From Aselliscus stoliczkanus (lineage: Eukaryota > Chordata > Mammalia > Chiroptera > Hipposideridae): a DNA stretch of 64,000 nucleotides. The stretch spans positions 6,667,501 through 6,731,500 of the forward strand of contig CM066736.1 in assembly GCA_033961575.1 (NCBI GenBank), written 5' to 3'. Under the pieces are notes generated by a model, which saw only the letters and a program-made list of their open reading frames with translations, did no database searches and was not told where the DNA came from. This document shows positions 54,918-64,000 of the stretch, one piece after another. The translations under genes were made by a program, and so were the position numbers. Position 1 is the stretch's first letter; each line of letters opens with the position of its first letter.

Positions 54918-54938
54918 GACAGACAGACAGACAGACAG
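54918..54938. repeat. (GACA)n microsatellite
   Basis: Five units of GACA. Confidence 0.9.
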
Positions 54939-55054
54939 GGAGATGCCTGTGATGACGGAAGAGGTTTATACTCTCAGATCCCTAGAAAGAGGAGGCACAG
55001 CACACAGGGTGCGTTTAGGAAAAAGTCGCTTCTCCTATGTGTCTCCTTTACTCT

Positions 55055-55880
55055 CACACGATGACCACACTCACCACTTCTGACAACAGGTGTGTGGGTT
55101 TTTCCAACACCAAGCAATTCTCTGAGACACCAGCTGGGTGGCCTATAATTTAAGTCAATACTGACACTACCTACCTGGAGACAGCATCAGATACCACCGG
55201 GTAAGGGCTCAGTCCCATGAGGCTGCCCCCTACTTCAGATGCCAGTCACATGGAGGAGGTCCCCGGATCATGCACAACTTCTCTGACTTGCCTAGAATTC
55301 AAGCTTCCCATGGCCTCCTCCCTTTGGCATTTGGTTATTTGCTAGAACAGCTCACAGAACTCAAGGAAACACTGACGTAGGTTTATCAGTTTATTACATA
55401 ACAAAGGCTATACCTCAGGAGCAGCCAGATGGAAGGGAGGCACAGGGCCAGGTATGGGGAAGGGGCGAGGAGCTTTCATGTCCTCTCCACATGTGTCACC
55501 CTCCCAGCACCTCCACGTGGTCCCCACTCAGAAGCTCTTGGAACCCCATACTTTGGGGATTTTAATGGAGGCTTCATCACTTGGGCAGGACCATCATTAA
55601 CTCCATTTCCAGCCCCTCTCTGGAGAATGGGGGGTGGGGCTGAAAATGCCAAGCTTCTAGTGATGGCTTGGTCTGTCTGGTGACCAGCCCTCAACCAGGA
55701 GCCCACCGAGAGTCACCTCGTTAGGACGAAAGATCCCACCATCACTCAGGAAAGCCCAAAGGATTTGGAAGCTCTGGGTCAGGAACCTGGATTAAAGACC
55801 AAATAGCAGAACAAAAGATGCTCCTTATGCTCTTCTATCACTGAGGAAATTACAAGGGTTTTAGGAGTTTCCAGAATCTT
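55055..55880 (-). mobile_element. ERVL-like solo LTR, about 825 bp
   Basis: In the minus direction it has GTGACTCTCGGTGGGCTCC, CAGCCCCACCCCCCATTCTC, CACGTGGAGGTGCTGGGAGG and ATGTAATAAACTGATAAACC (polyadenylation signal AATAAA), then a terminal part ending near GTTGGAAAAACCCACACACC. The order matches a common old mammalian LTR; subfamily not assigned. Non-coding. The plus-strand frame 55429-55683 is inside it. Confidence 0.7.
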
Positions 55881-55884
55881 CTCT

Positions 55885-56175
55885 TTCCCTCTTTCTCCCC
55901 AGCTCATTGTGCTTTACCTGTTCATAGCCTTGCCTGTGGGGGTGGGACCATGACAGGGAGAGGAAGATAGCATATATGGAGCTCAGGGAGGGCCCAGTTA
56001 TTTACTTTTTTTAAAAAGATGGATGCATTTGGCCCACTTCTGGTGCCAAATTGAAATGAATGCTGGCTTCGCTCCCAGGCTGGTTCCCAGCCGCACCGGA
56101 GGGCAGAGTGGCTGCAGCATTGAGCCCAGAAAGGTCACGTGCTCGTCACAGGGGAAGGTGGGGAAGGGCTGTGAC
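55885..56175. other. no feature recognised
   Basis: Unique-looking sequence between two repeats. Confidence 0.4.
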
Positions 56176-56179
56176 AGTC

Positions 56180-56660
56180 AGGGCCCTAGAAGAAAACTGA
56201 ATCCAGCTCAGATGGGTCCAGGGACTTTCAAGAAGGGATTTCTCTCAGAGTGTGGGCAGGGTCACAGGATCAGAAGGGAGACTGAGGCACCGAGAGATTA
56301 GCAACAGAGGGAAGCCATTACCACAGGGGAGGTGGGAAGGAGCAAGTGTGACTGAAGTCCAGTGAGGGCTGCAGCTCGGGAGAAGGCCACCTGGACAGGA
56401 GCGGTAGCTGTCCAAGTACGCCCCTAGCACCAGACTCCATGCCAAAGCAAGGGGGCAGTTTGAAAGAAATGTCCCACACCTCTCTCCCCCTGCCTCCTGA
56501 TTTCCTGATGGCCCCTGCCATTGGCTAAACCCAACCAGAATCCAGAAGGCAAGGGAGCCCATGGGGGATGGGAACCATAACCCACTTCTGGGGACGCAAG
56601 GCAAGCAGAGAAGGGTGGAGAATGAATTGGGGTGGGGTAGGCAGAATAGTACAGGTGTAC
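56180..56660. mobile_element. ancient repeat, family not named
   Basis: TGGCTAAACCCAACCAGAATCCAGAAGGCAAGGGAGCC-like text belongs to an old mammalian repeat. The frame at 56245-56676 is a shadow. Confidence 0.5.
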
Positions 56661-56699
56661 TATGCATATGCTCCATAGATGTGGTTATTTTTAGAGCTA

Positions 56700-57175
56700 T
56701 TTTTCAATATTCCAGAATGTCTCATGAATAGACATGCCATAGTTTACTTTTAAAACTCTTCTCTTATTCATCTTTGTAGAGCACTGTTTTGTTGAAGTAC
56801 CATATACGTATATAAAGGCTACATATCAGAAGTGCAGTTGGATGAATTGTCTGTCACAAGTGAGCTTATCTATGGAACCAGGTCAAGAAACAGACCATCC
56901 CCCACCCCCGGAAGCCCCCGGACTCCCCTTCGAGTTCCCGTGCTCCAGCCGCGCTCCCTCAGATCACCAGTATTCTGACTCCCAATAGCACAGGTTCACT
57001 CTCCACAACTTTGCATATTTCATAAACAACATCCTTCTGTATGAGCGATTTGGGGTCTGGCTTCTTTCCCTCCACCTGTTTATTTTGTTGATTTTGACTT
57101 ATCTCCATTTGCCCAGTAGAGATAATGTTGCAATGGGCATCTTTGCATCTATGGATTTTTATTTTTTTTTACTTT
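56700..57175. mobile_element. ancient L1 3'UTR-type fragment
   Basis: AGGTCAAGAAACAGACCATC, TTTGGGGTCTGGCTTCTTTC and AATGTTGCAATGGGCATCTT are L1M-like. Confidence 0.7.
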
Positions 57176-57179
57176 TTTT

Positions 57180-58315
57180 CTTCGGATGATTCTCCAGATT
57201 GAGGGTTCCTGGGCTGAAGGATGTCCACATGTTGCTTGCTCTTGCTGTTTGAGGCCACACTAACTTCTGTTGGATGTATAGACTCCTTATCACTCCTTAT
57301 CTCAGAAGCCTGCCGCTGAGATTATAACCGGTGATTCTGGTTTCAGTGGAAGGGAAATGAAAGAGGGGCAGGTCTGGATCCCACTGGGGAGGAATCTGAA
57401 ACTCTAAATCTGGTAACTCCTGCTATCTTGATATATGATGGTTGTAAATGACAGAATCCTCTTGAGCTGATTTAGGCAGACCTGGAGTTTAATGAAGGCC
57501 AGTAGGCAGCCCACGGCTCCTCTGGTGGGCTTCTGCCTCTGTGGCAGGAACAGAAGTCCAGTGCCCTGCCCCTGGGCCCAGGCACTCAGCGCATGTGCTC
57601 TATGTACTGGGTGTTCAGTCAACACCTATGTCCCTAAATTCCCCAGTGAACTTTCCCCACATCTCATCAGCTACCCCAAAGATCTAGAGTGGGTGCAGCT
57701 TCTATACGCTTCAGTGTTTTCCACCCAATTCTGGAACACAGATGAAGATTTTCTTAACAAGGAAGATGTGAGGGAAGGGCTTTGTGAGCGTGGTCAACCT
57801 CTGAGCAGTGTATAAACTGGGGGGAAACTATATACTGCCCCAGCCCTGACTTCACACTGTCTCTTGGCTTCAGCACCCAATACCTATTAATCAGCCTTTT
57901 GTTTCCCAGGGAATTTTGTGTCTAAATTCCATTTCCTGGGAAAGGAAATTAGTCTAAGCTGGGTGAGGTGGTCTCTTCTTGTCCAGTCAGCCATTGCAGG
58001 AGGGAGAACTGGGCGACATGCCATGCCACCAACATGGAGATTAGGCCACTCAGCAGGACTAAAGATGGAGCAGGGCTGGCGTATGGGTGGCCTCTTTTGC
58101 TGAGTTACCCAAAGACAAACTAAGCCAGTACCAAGGGCACCAGCAAAGTAGGGACACCCAAAAGTTGTTTTGTTTTTTTTCAAAATAATTTGTTATTTCA
58201 TTTTTAAAAGCCATCATGGCAGAAATCAGAATCCTGTCAGACTGCCTGACCCTTGTCTATGGATTGGTACTGTTCTTATCTTGAATGCCATAGATGGGGT
58301 GAAATATTTTACAGT
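57180..58315. other. no gene recognised
   Basis: GTTGTAAATGACAGAATCCT suggests an old repeat at about 57420-57660. Frames of about 100 codons on both strands are unrecognised. Confidence 0.4.
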
Positions 58316-58319
58316 CTTT

Positions 58320-58450
58320 TCAGGTTTCAAAGTTCTTCATTTGTCCCTGACAGTCTGAAGAAATTAGGGCTCAGAGAGATCAACTGACTTTTCTAAGAGC
58401 ACACAGCAAACCAGTGGCAGAGGCAAGACCAAAACGTGCATCTCTTATTA
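58320..58450 (-). mobile_element. MIR SINE fragment
   Basis: Reverse MIR: TTAGGGCTCAGAGAGATCAA, AGCACACAGCAAACCAGTGG. Confidence 0.75.
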
Positions 58451-58815
58451 TTTTCAGAGTCTCTGAAGAGGGGCTATTGTGCCAACTGATTATGGTCCCC
58501 TCGCCTATGTGTTTGGGCCAACAATGGACATCAAATCTAGACAGGGTGAATTGGATTCTTTCCTGGGAAGTTGGAATCAGGACACTTGAGTTTTTATAAC
58601 TGGGCTCCAACATGGGAACTTGTGAGAAGCAAGCTGATTGGAAGAGGCGAGAGCAGAGAAAATAGTCTTTAAAAATAAGAGGCCAGGTGGAGAGAGCAGG
58701 TGGTTCCAGAGAGAGAGCTGGAGAGAGGAGCTGCCTTGATTTCTGACAGCTTTCTAGGTCTTGGTTCTTGTTTCTCAGGGGGATCTGTCTCCAACTTACA
58801 CATAACACTTCTATA
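58451..58815. other. no feature recognised
   Basis: Unique-looking. A minus frame of 158 codons (58380-58856) spans it and two repeats; no known product. Confidence 0.4.
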
Positions 58816-58819
58816 TTCA

Positions 58820-59330
58820 TATAATTAGCACGCTTTGGGCTGAATGTAATAGACATTGCAATACAGATTGGCTTAAAGAATAAGAAAGCTATTTATTCCT
58901 TTAACAAGAAGTGCAAAGCCAAGGTGGATTTCAGGCATGGTGTGATCAGAGTTCCTGCTACATCGTTCTGCAATTCTTTCTGGACTCTTCCCTTCCATAA
59001 CGTGTTGGCTTTGATCTCACACTGGCTTCCCTCATGGTTACAAGAGGGCTGCCAGCAACAACAGGGGCAACATACTTCCTTGTTCCCATTCACAGAACTA
59101 GAAAAAGCATCTCTCTGCAATCCTGGACTGTACTTCCCTCCTTTTTGTTTGATTAGCTCACTGTCAGTTATGTGTCTATCTTGGGACCAGTTGCGGTTTT
59201 TCAGGAGAATGCTATGCACAGATTGGCTTAAACTTAGGTTCTGGGTCCAGTCATTGACGAGGAAGATAGGATGGCTGTGATTGGCTAAGGGTAATGGAGA
59301 TCTGCCGATTCATAATCATGAGGAAGTGTG
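58820..59330 (+). mobile_element. ancient interspersed repeat, family not named
   Basis: GGCTTAAAGAATAAGAAAGC, CAAGAGGGCTGCCAGCAACA and GATGGCTGTGATTGGC; same broad type as the repeat at 63570. Confidence 0.5.
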
Positions 59331-59334
59331 CGTG

Positions 59335-59980
59335 AAAATCAACTTCTCTTTGTCACGTAGTCTGAATGGGAGAGGGATGCTTACCTAAATATATTGGAAT
59401 CTGCTAGGAAGTGAGGAAGGGAAACAGATGCTGGAGAAGAAAAAAAAATCATTTTGAATTACTCTGAATGGGTTTCTGATCCTTTCAGTTACAGAGTCAC
59501 TTGGACAATCAACTTCCTGGGCTGTGGCCAAATGCCTTTGCTCAGCCCCTCTGCAGCTTGATTCTAATTTCCTCCTCCATTCTGTAGACTCTGCTATTGC
59601 CAACATTTCTCACCGCTGGCTCATCATTTCGGCAAGCTGGCATCTTACTCTGCTCCAAGCCCTGCTGATGGAGCTAAAGGTCTCTTCAGCAGAATTGATT
59701 CTGGCATGTTCTAATTTTAAAAGACTTGCACTGCTCTGCATGGGACATGCTGAGATCTGTGCCCATAAAGGCACAGAGAGTAAATTCTTCTGAGGAAAAC
59801 CTATTTTTACAAGTCCTGAACCTCATTGAACTTAATCATTTTTCAGTTGACACTTGAAATGTGTGTCAATGGGCTATGTATGGAGCTGAGGGCTAGAGAG
59901 GCCCTTTAAATATCAGAGATGGGAGATATCAGATTCCAGAAGAACTGCTCAGGTCTGGAGCTCTGGTTTCACTCAGGATT
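59335..59980. other. no feature recognised
   Basis: Unique-looking sequence without a supported gene. Confidence 0.4.
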
Positions 59981-59984
59981 GTGG

Positions 59985-60115
59985 TAAAGCATGGGTCTCA
60001 AGAGACAGACAGCCCTGGGTTCAAATCTTGGCCCCACCACTTACTGCACAAGTCACTCTGTTTCTCCAAGCTTCAGTTTCCTCATCTGTAAAATGAAAAT
60101 GGTTACACGTGTACC
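59985..60115 (+). mobile_element. MIR SINE
   Basis: CCCTGGGTTCAAATCTTGGC, CCACTTACTGCACAAGTCAC and TTCCTCATCTGTAAAATGAA. Confidence 0.9.
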
Positions 60116-60369
60116 AAAGCACTTTATGAAACTTGAGAAGGAATGTAACTGTCAAGAAGAACTCCTGTGGTTAACTGGGTGCAAATTCAACAGCAGAGTC
60201 TAGAGCCATTGCTGACAGAGGCCTACCATGTACTCTGTATTTCAGGGAAAAGCCATAGACAGAGCTCTCAGCCTCCTGCATTGTGTTCGTGTTGGCTGAG
60301 TCAACCTTATAAGGGAACTCCTGGCATGGTCTTTTGACCCATGGGCTGAGATTTGCCCTATTCAATCTA

Positions 60370-60660
60370 TAGACTCATTTGCATCTATATTGACCAATCA
60401 GAGCTGCTCCATAACGACCAATCAGAATGCAGACCAATCAGGACAGTGCTGTTTAGATCAAACAGACTGTTCAAATTTGGATCCCTCATTTGTATAAAAA
60501 TGGATGAATTGGGAAACAGGGTGGAAACTTTCTCTATAAAAGGCGGGTTCCTCCTTGTCTGGAGAGAAAACATTTCTGGTTTCCACCTGGATAAAGTTTC
60601 TCCTTTTTCTTCATCTCAGACTGGGAACTTTTGTTGACAACTTTGTGTGAGTCATCAAGG
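60370..60660 (+). promoter_or_regulatory. LTR-like promoter: octamer, three CCAAT boxes, TATA box
   Basis: ATTTGCAT lies at about 60378-60385, and GACCAATCAG-type boxes at about 60392, 60417 and 60432. TATAAAAGGCGGG lies at 60535, with GATAAA (a weak polyadenylation-like hexamer) at about 60590. The spacing is what a class I retroviral LTR U3-R-U5 looks like. Clear TG...CA termini and a target duplication were not found, so the LTR assignment is an inference. Confidence 0.5.
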
Positions 60661-60769
60661 CCTGACATGAAGTTGCTCATACTCTTTATTTATTCTACTT
60701 AGAATTAATATTCATATGTTTCTTTGCAGAAATGTTAATATGCTTGATTTTGACGTGTTGCCCAAACCC

Positions 60770-61300
60770 CACAGATACTGTAACACTAACATCCTTCATG
60801 GTGACAACATGGCTGCCAGCAACTTTGGAGCCAACATGCTTCCTCGTGTACTATATTACCTTCCTGAAACCAAAACTATGGTACTTACCCTAAAACACAT
60901 CTAATCCCAAGTGTTTAGGGATAAAAGGATGGAGATCTTAGTATGACTGAGCGACAGTGCACTCAGGGGGCTAGGAAGTAGGTAGAAATCACATGAAATT
61001 AAAATTACCCTAGAAAACCAGTACCCCCCAATCATTTCCTTCAGCAATGTGGCTGCTTCTTGAGTTTAGCCCCAGAGGACGTGGTCAGTGTGTATTTCAG
61101 GGCCACTTGTATAAAAAACTGTATATCTTTAAGCTACCAGGCTGAGTTAGGCTGTGAAAAATGTTCACACCAGGAGCCACAGGGGACCTAGGTTAGACCG
61201 GGGGTTCCCCGTGTTATGCTCACATGTGGTGGTGATGGGTGCACCTTAAGAAAACTCATGGGCAAATTCCCCTACACCGGTCAAGTTGTCTCTTCCATTA
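60770..61300. other. no gene recognised; old-repeat trace
   Basis: ACAACATGGCTGCCAGCAAC recalls the repeat at 58820. The remainder is unique-looking and ends at a T-run (about 61305-61320). Confidence 0.4.
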
Positions 61301-61629
61301 TTACTTTTTTTTTTTTTTTTCAGAATAAGATGAATCGGGTTCCTTTGTGTTAGTGCATGTAAAGCTCATACCCAGCAGGTAAATATGTGTGAGTGTGAGG
61401 GGGAGGAAGGGGGTTGGAGTAAGAAGATGAGTGGAGATGCGAGTGAATGAGAGAGGAGATGGAATGGCCGCTGAATGGAGGTGTGAGCGGCTGAGTCAGG
61501 GAAGGAGGGCGTTGAGTCAAGACTTACTGTGTCATGAGGGTCCTGCTAGTCTGGTAAGGGCTCTCGGAGGGGTGTGTCCCACCTCTACCCCCTGAAAGCT
61601 TCCCTCTCACCGGCTGCTCTGATCCTTAC

Positions 61630-61870
61630 CTAAAGGCCCTGCGCCCTCCCAGCGCGTTCGAGGGGAGAACACCCCGGGCTGTGCGGGTCACAGAGGCACC
61701 TGTTCCAGGGTCTGAGAACGCCCTCATGTGGACGGGGCTGGCACAGCGAGGTCGCGGCGCGCGGAACACACAACCGCAGGCGCCTTCGGACACGGGTTGC
61801 AGCGCTCCGGCAGGCGGCCCCTGGTAAGTGTCCCTGCCTGTGCGGCCGCACCTGCTGCTTCGCAGCATTC
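61630..61870 (+). promoter_or_regulatory. small orphan CpG-island-like segment with a splice donor
   Basis: About two dozen CpG in about 220 bp, in otherwise CpG-poor intergenic DNA. CTG followed by GTAAGTG (61821-61830) is a strong plus-strand splice donor. It could be a first exon with its promoter, perhaps of a non-coding RNA or an alternative 5' exon of the downstream gene. An imperfect CTCF-like sequence lies on the minus strand at about 61810-61825. No coding product recognised. Confidence 0.45.
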
Positions 61871-62345
61871 CCTACTGGGGAAAAGAGCAGAGCCCTGACA
61901 GTCCCCAACCCATCCAAACTGTGGGCTGTCCTAAACCTGGGAAACATCATGGACCCCTCAACTAAGCATAAATAAATTACAGTGTGTAAAATAACTCCAA
62001 GAAAGCCTAACAAACTTCCATTTCACCCCATAATGATCCCCCCATTTTAAAAAAGATTTGTGGGGTTACTGCATCCCTGCTTGGCTAGTGTCCCAAGCTT
62101 ATAATTTCACATTCCACCAGGTGATGCAGCCCCAGCTCTGTTTTTACAGGCTCCTCTTCTCAGAGCTGGCATTTACAGTATGTATAGTGGCCTCTCCCAG
62201 GGTCCCTGTAGAGCCAGGCCTTCATGGGTCAGGCTTTTTTTTTTTTTTTTTTAAAGACAGTTTGTTAAAATTCAGCAGCAGAGGAGGAACCAGCCTCCCC
62301 TACCCCAGCTCATTAAATATTAGACAGTAAACATGGTATCTGCCT
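61871..62345. other. no feature recognised
   Basis: Unique-looking; T-run at about 62236-62252. Confidence 0.4.
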
Positions 62346-62349
62346 GGCA

Positions 62350-62430
62350 GCAGATTTCATTCATTCAAACAGAATTTGCTACGAGCTTATCATATGCTCA
62401 AGACTACAGATGCTGTAGTGGATAGACTGA
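62350..62430 (-). mobile_element. L2 LINE 3' end fragment
   Basis: TTTCATTCATTCAAACAGAA and GAGCTTATCATATGCTCAAG mark a reverse L2 3' end. Confidence 0.6.
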
Positions 62431-62434
62431 GGCC

Positions 62435-63005
62435 CAGGGAGTGAGCGGCACTTGCGTGATGCCCCCGACCTGGACCAGTGGACTTCTCAGGACTTTGCAT
62501 CGCACACACTGGGCCCCAGAAGTGGGCAGCTTTCAGAGTCTCCCCAAGAACTGCAATCTCACATTCCTGCTGGCTTCAGGCAGCTACTGGAAATGTGGGA
62601 ATTGGGGAGGAGGACTTAGGCCTCAGGGAGGGGTGGAGCCTGCCCATGAGAGCGAGTGCACAACCCACATTCCCATTTTCAAACACTGCCTGCTAAGCAG
62701 AACTGAAGGCAGGTTGACTTTGCTCTGCGGGCCTTAAGGTTGAGACCCGTGAATGAGAGGGTGGCATGCCTGAGGCCAGGATACCAGCTGTGAGAATGGG
62801 GATAGATGTGTTCTCAGAGGACAGAGTGGGCCCAGCCCAGGGGCACAGAAAGGGCAAGACCTGTGTGGGCACCTGGCAGCTGGAGAGAAGCCAGTGTCCT
62901 GGGGAGCCTGTTTCTGTGTGTGTGTGTTTTATTTCCAGGCCTTGGGAAAAAACACACACCACAACAAATTAACTCAAGGGCAAGATAAATGGATGCTTGA
63001 AAATC
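62435..63005. other. no gene recognised
   Basis: Unique-looking with a short (TG)n at about 62915-62928. Frames under 100 codons, unrecognised. Confidence 0.4.
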
Positions 63006-63009
63006 CTGA

Positions 63010-63200
63010 TTCCCAAACAAGCTACACTCATTAAATACTTGTTACGTGCTAGGCACTGCACTAAGCACTTGACACATACATTGTTTTCTGCTGAGGGAGG
63101 GTGTGGGTATCCCCATTCTACAGAGGAGGACACTGAGGTTCAGAGAGGTAGAATCACATTGTCAACGAATGTCAGGTATATATGAGTCAGGCTTTTAGAA
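63010..63200 (-). mobile_element. MIR SINE
   Basis: Reverse MIR: TTGTTACGTGCTAGGCACTG, GACACTGAGGTTCAGAGAGG. Confidence 0.85.
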
Positions 63201-63204
63201 AGGT

Positions 63205-63565
63205 GCATTACAGATCCACTTAGGACCAAAAACACTCTTGGGTATGGAAAAGCTCCGATATGAAATTGGAGCTGCATAAAGTTCCAGAGTTGAAAAAGGG
63301 CCCACAGTGAGCATCCTTTGACCAGACCTTCTCAGGGACAGTCTCTAACCCCACCTTGAGGGCTCAGAAGTAATCAAGCTATGGAACCCACTTGTGGGAG
63401 TTTCCCAATATTAGATATTTTCCTTCAAATACGATCTACTAAAATTCAGTTAGTTCCCAAACCCTCTAGAAACCATCTAGAACGTATCGGGGAAAACCAG
63501 AGGTTCCTATATTGTCAGCCACTATTGTCCTATCACCCAGCAGCCTGAGAATCATTTTCATGGTT
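63205..63565. other. no gene recognised
   Basis: GTTCCAGAGTTGAAAAAGGG may be a trace of an old repeat. Nothing else seen. Confidence 0.4.
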
Positions 63566-63569
63566 GTGG

Positions 63570-64000
63570 ATCATGTAAGATAGGAATGCTCTCAGCTGCA
63601 GTGAACAAAATACTTGATAAGAAAGCCTTAAACAATAGTGACACATTATTTCATTTAACAAGAACGTAGGCAGTTCCAAGGATGGGGGGTGGCAAACTGT
63701 CAATAAGGACCTAAATTTCCCCCCGTCTTTCTTCTTTGTTCTCCTCAATGTGACATATTCTCATGGTCACAGGATGGTTGCTGCAGTAGCAGCCATCGTG
63801 CCTTCACAATAATTTCCAAAAGTAAGAGAGAGAAGAACAAGGAAAAGTTCTTTCTGTCACAAAAGAATAGGAACAGAATTCTTATGTCTCATTGCAGATC
63901 TGGGTCACATGCCCATCCTTAAACCAATCACTGACAAAGGGAAGTGAGGTTACTATGGTTAGTGGGAACCAATCACAATTCATTCTCTGGGACTGGGCAC
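63570..64000 (+). mobile_element. ancient interspersed repeat, family not named (runs off the window)
   Basis: CTCAGCTGCAGTGAACAAAA, ATGGTTGCTGCAGTAGCAGC, GGGTCACATGCCCATCCTTA and AACCAATCACTGAC are phrases of an old repeat. Relatives lie at 18555 and 58820. Confidence 0.55.

Noticed and set aside
61630..62013. Minus-strand frame of 127 codons over the orphan CpG segment
   Set aside because: Arg/Cys-rich composition of a CpG-rich shadow; no known domain and no supporting splice sites on that strand.

Overview
This window looks like a piece of mammalian chromosome, most probably from a bat. The diagnostic signal is about twenty copies of tRNA-headed SINEs. They come in a short form (about 105-130 bp), a long form (about 430-455 bp) and a multi-unit form (about 465-490 bp). 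The long and multi-unit forms end in the 'CCCCAATTCCCCAATAAAATC'-type tail that I associate with the bat Ves/Rhin SINEs. I infer a horseshoe-bat-like (Rhinolophus/Hipposideros) genome; the genus is an inference and was not tested by a search. Older layers (L2, MIR, ancient L1, MLT1/ERVL LTRs, MER20, MER5A, other hAT elements) are shared by placental mammals generally.

The only protein-coding sequence I can support is exon 1 of PPP1CC (protein phosphatase 1 catalytic subunit gamma) on the minus strand. Its start codon is at 5225-5227, its 55 coding bases are at 5173-5227, and a GT donor follows at 5171-5172. Positions 1-5172 are therefore intron 1, and no second exon was found there. A CpG island (about 4840-5640) covers exon 1, the 5'UTR and the promoter, with a YY1-like site, GC boxes and tandem CRE-type half sites. 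The rest, about 58 kb, is upstream intergenic DNA. In human the next gene upstream of PPP1CC is CCDC63; I recognised no exon of it here.

The intergenic part is a mosaic of nested transposons, and several insertions can be ordered in time. (1) Three palindromic mariner-like MITEs of about 80 bp (19100-19178; 20871-21425, split by a SINE; 44968-45048) have TA targets and 30-38 bp stems. (2) A 426-bp solo LTR (28555-28980) with 4-bp duplications sits inside an old L1. (3) A hAT element (26083-26401) has an exact 8-bp duplication. (4) Two SINE bodies in tandem (40073-40687) lie between one perfect 18-bp duplication. (5) An LTR-like promoter (60370-60660) carries three CCAAT boxes and a TATA box. 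(6) A small CpG-rich segment (61630-61870) contains a strong splice donor and may be an unannotated promoter/first exon.

I found no operons, CRISPR arrays, phage, or clear undescribed gene system. Almost all long reading frames in the intergenic part lie in repeats or low-complexity DNA. The best candidates for something undescribed are the MITE hairpin family, the tandem SINE insertion and the orphan CpG segment.
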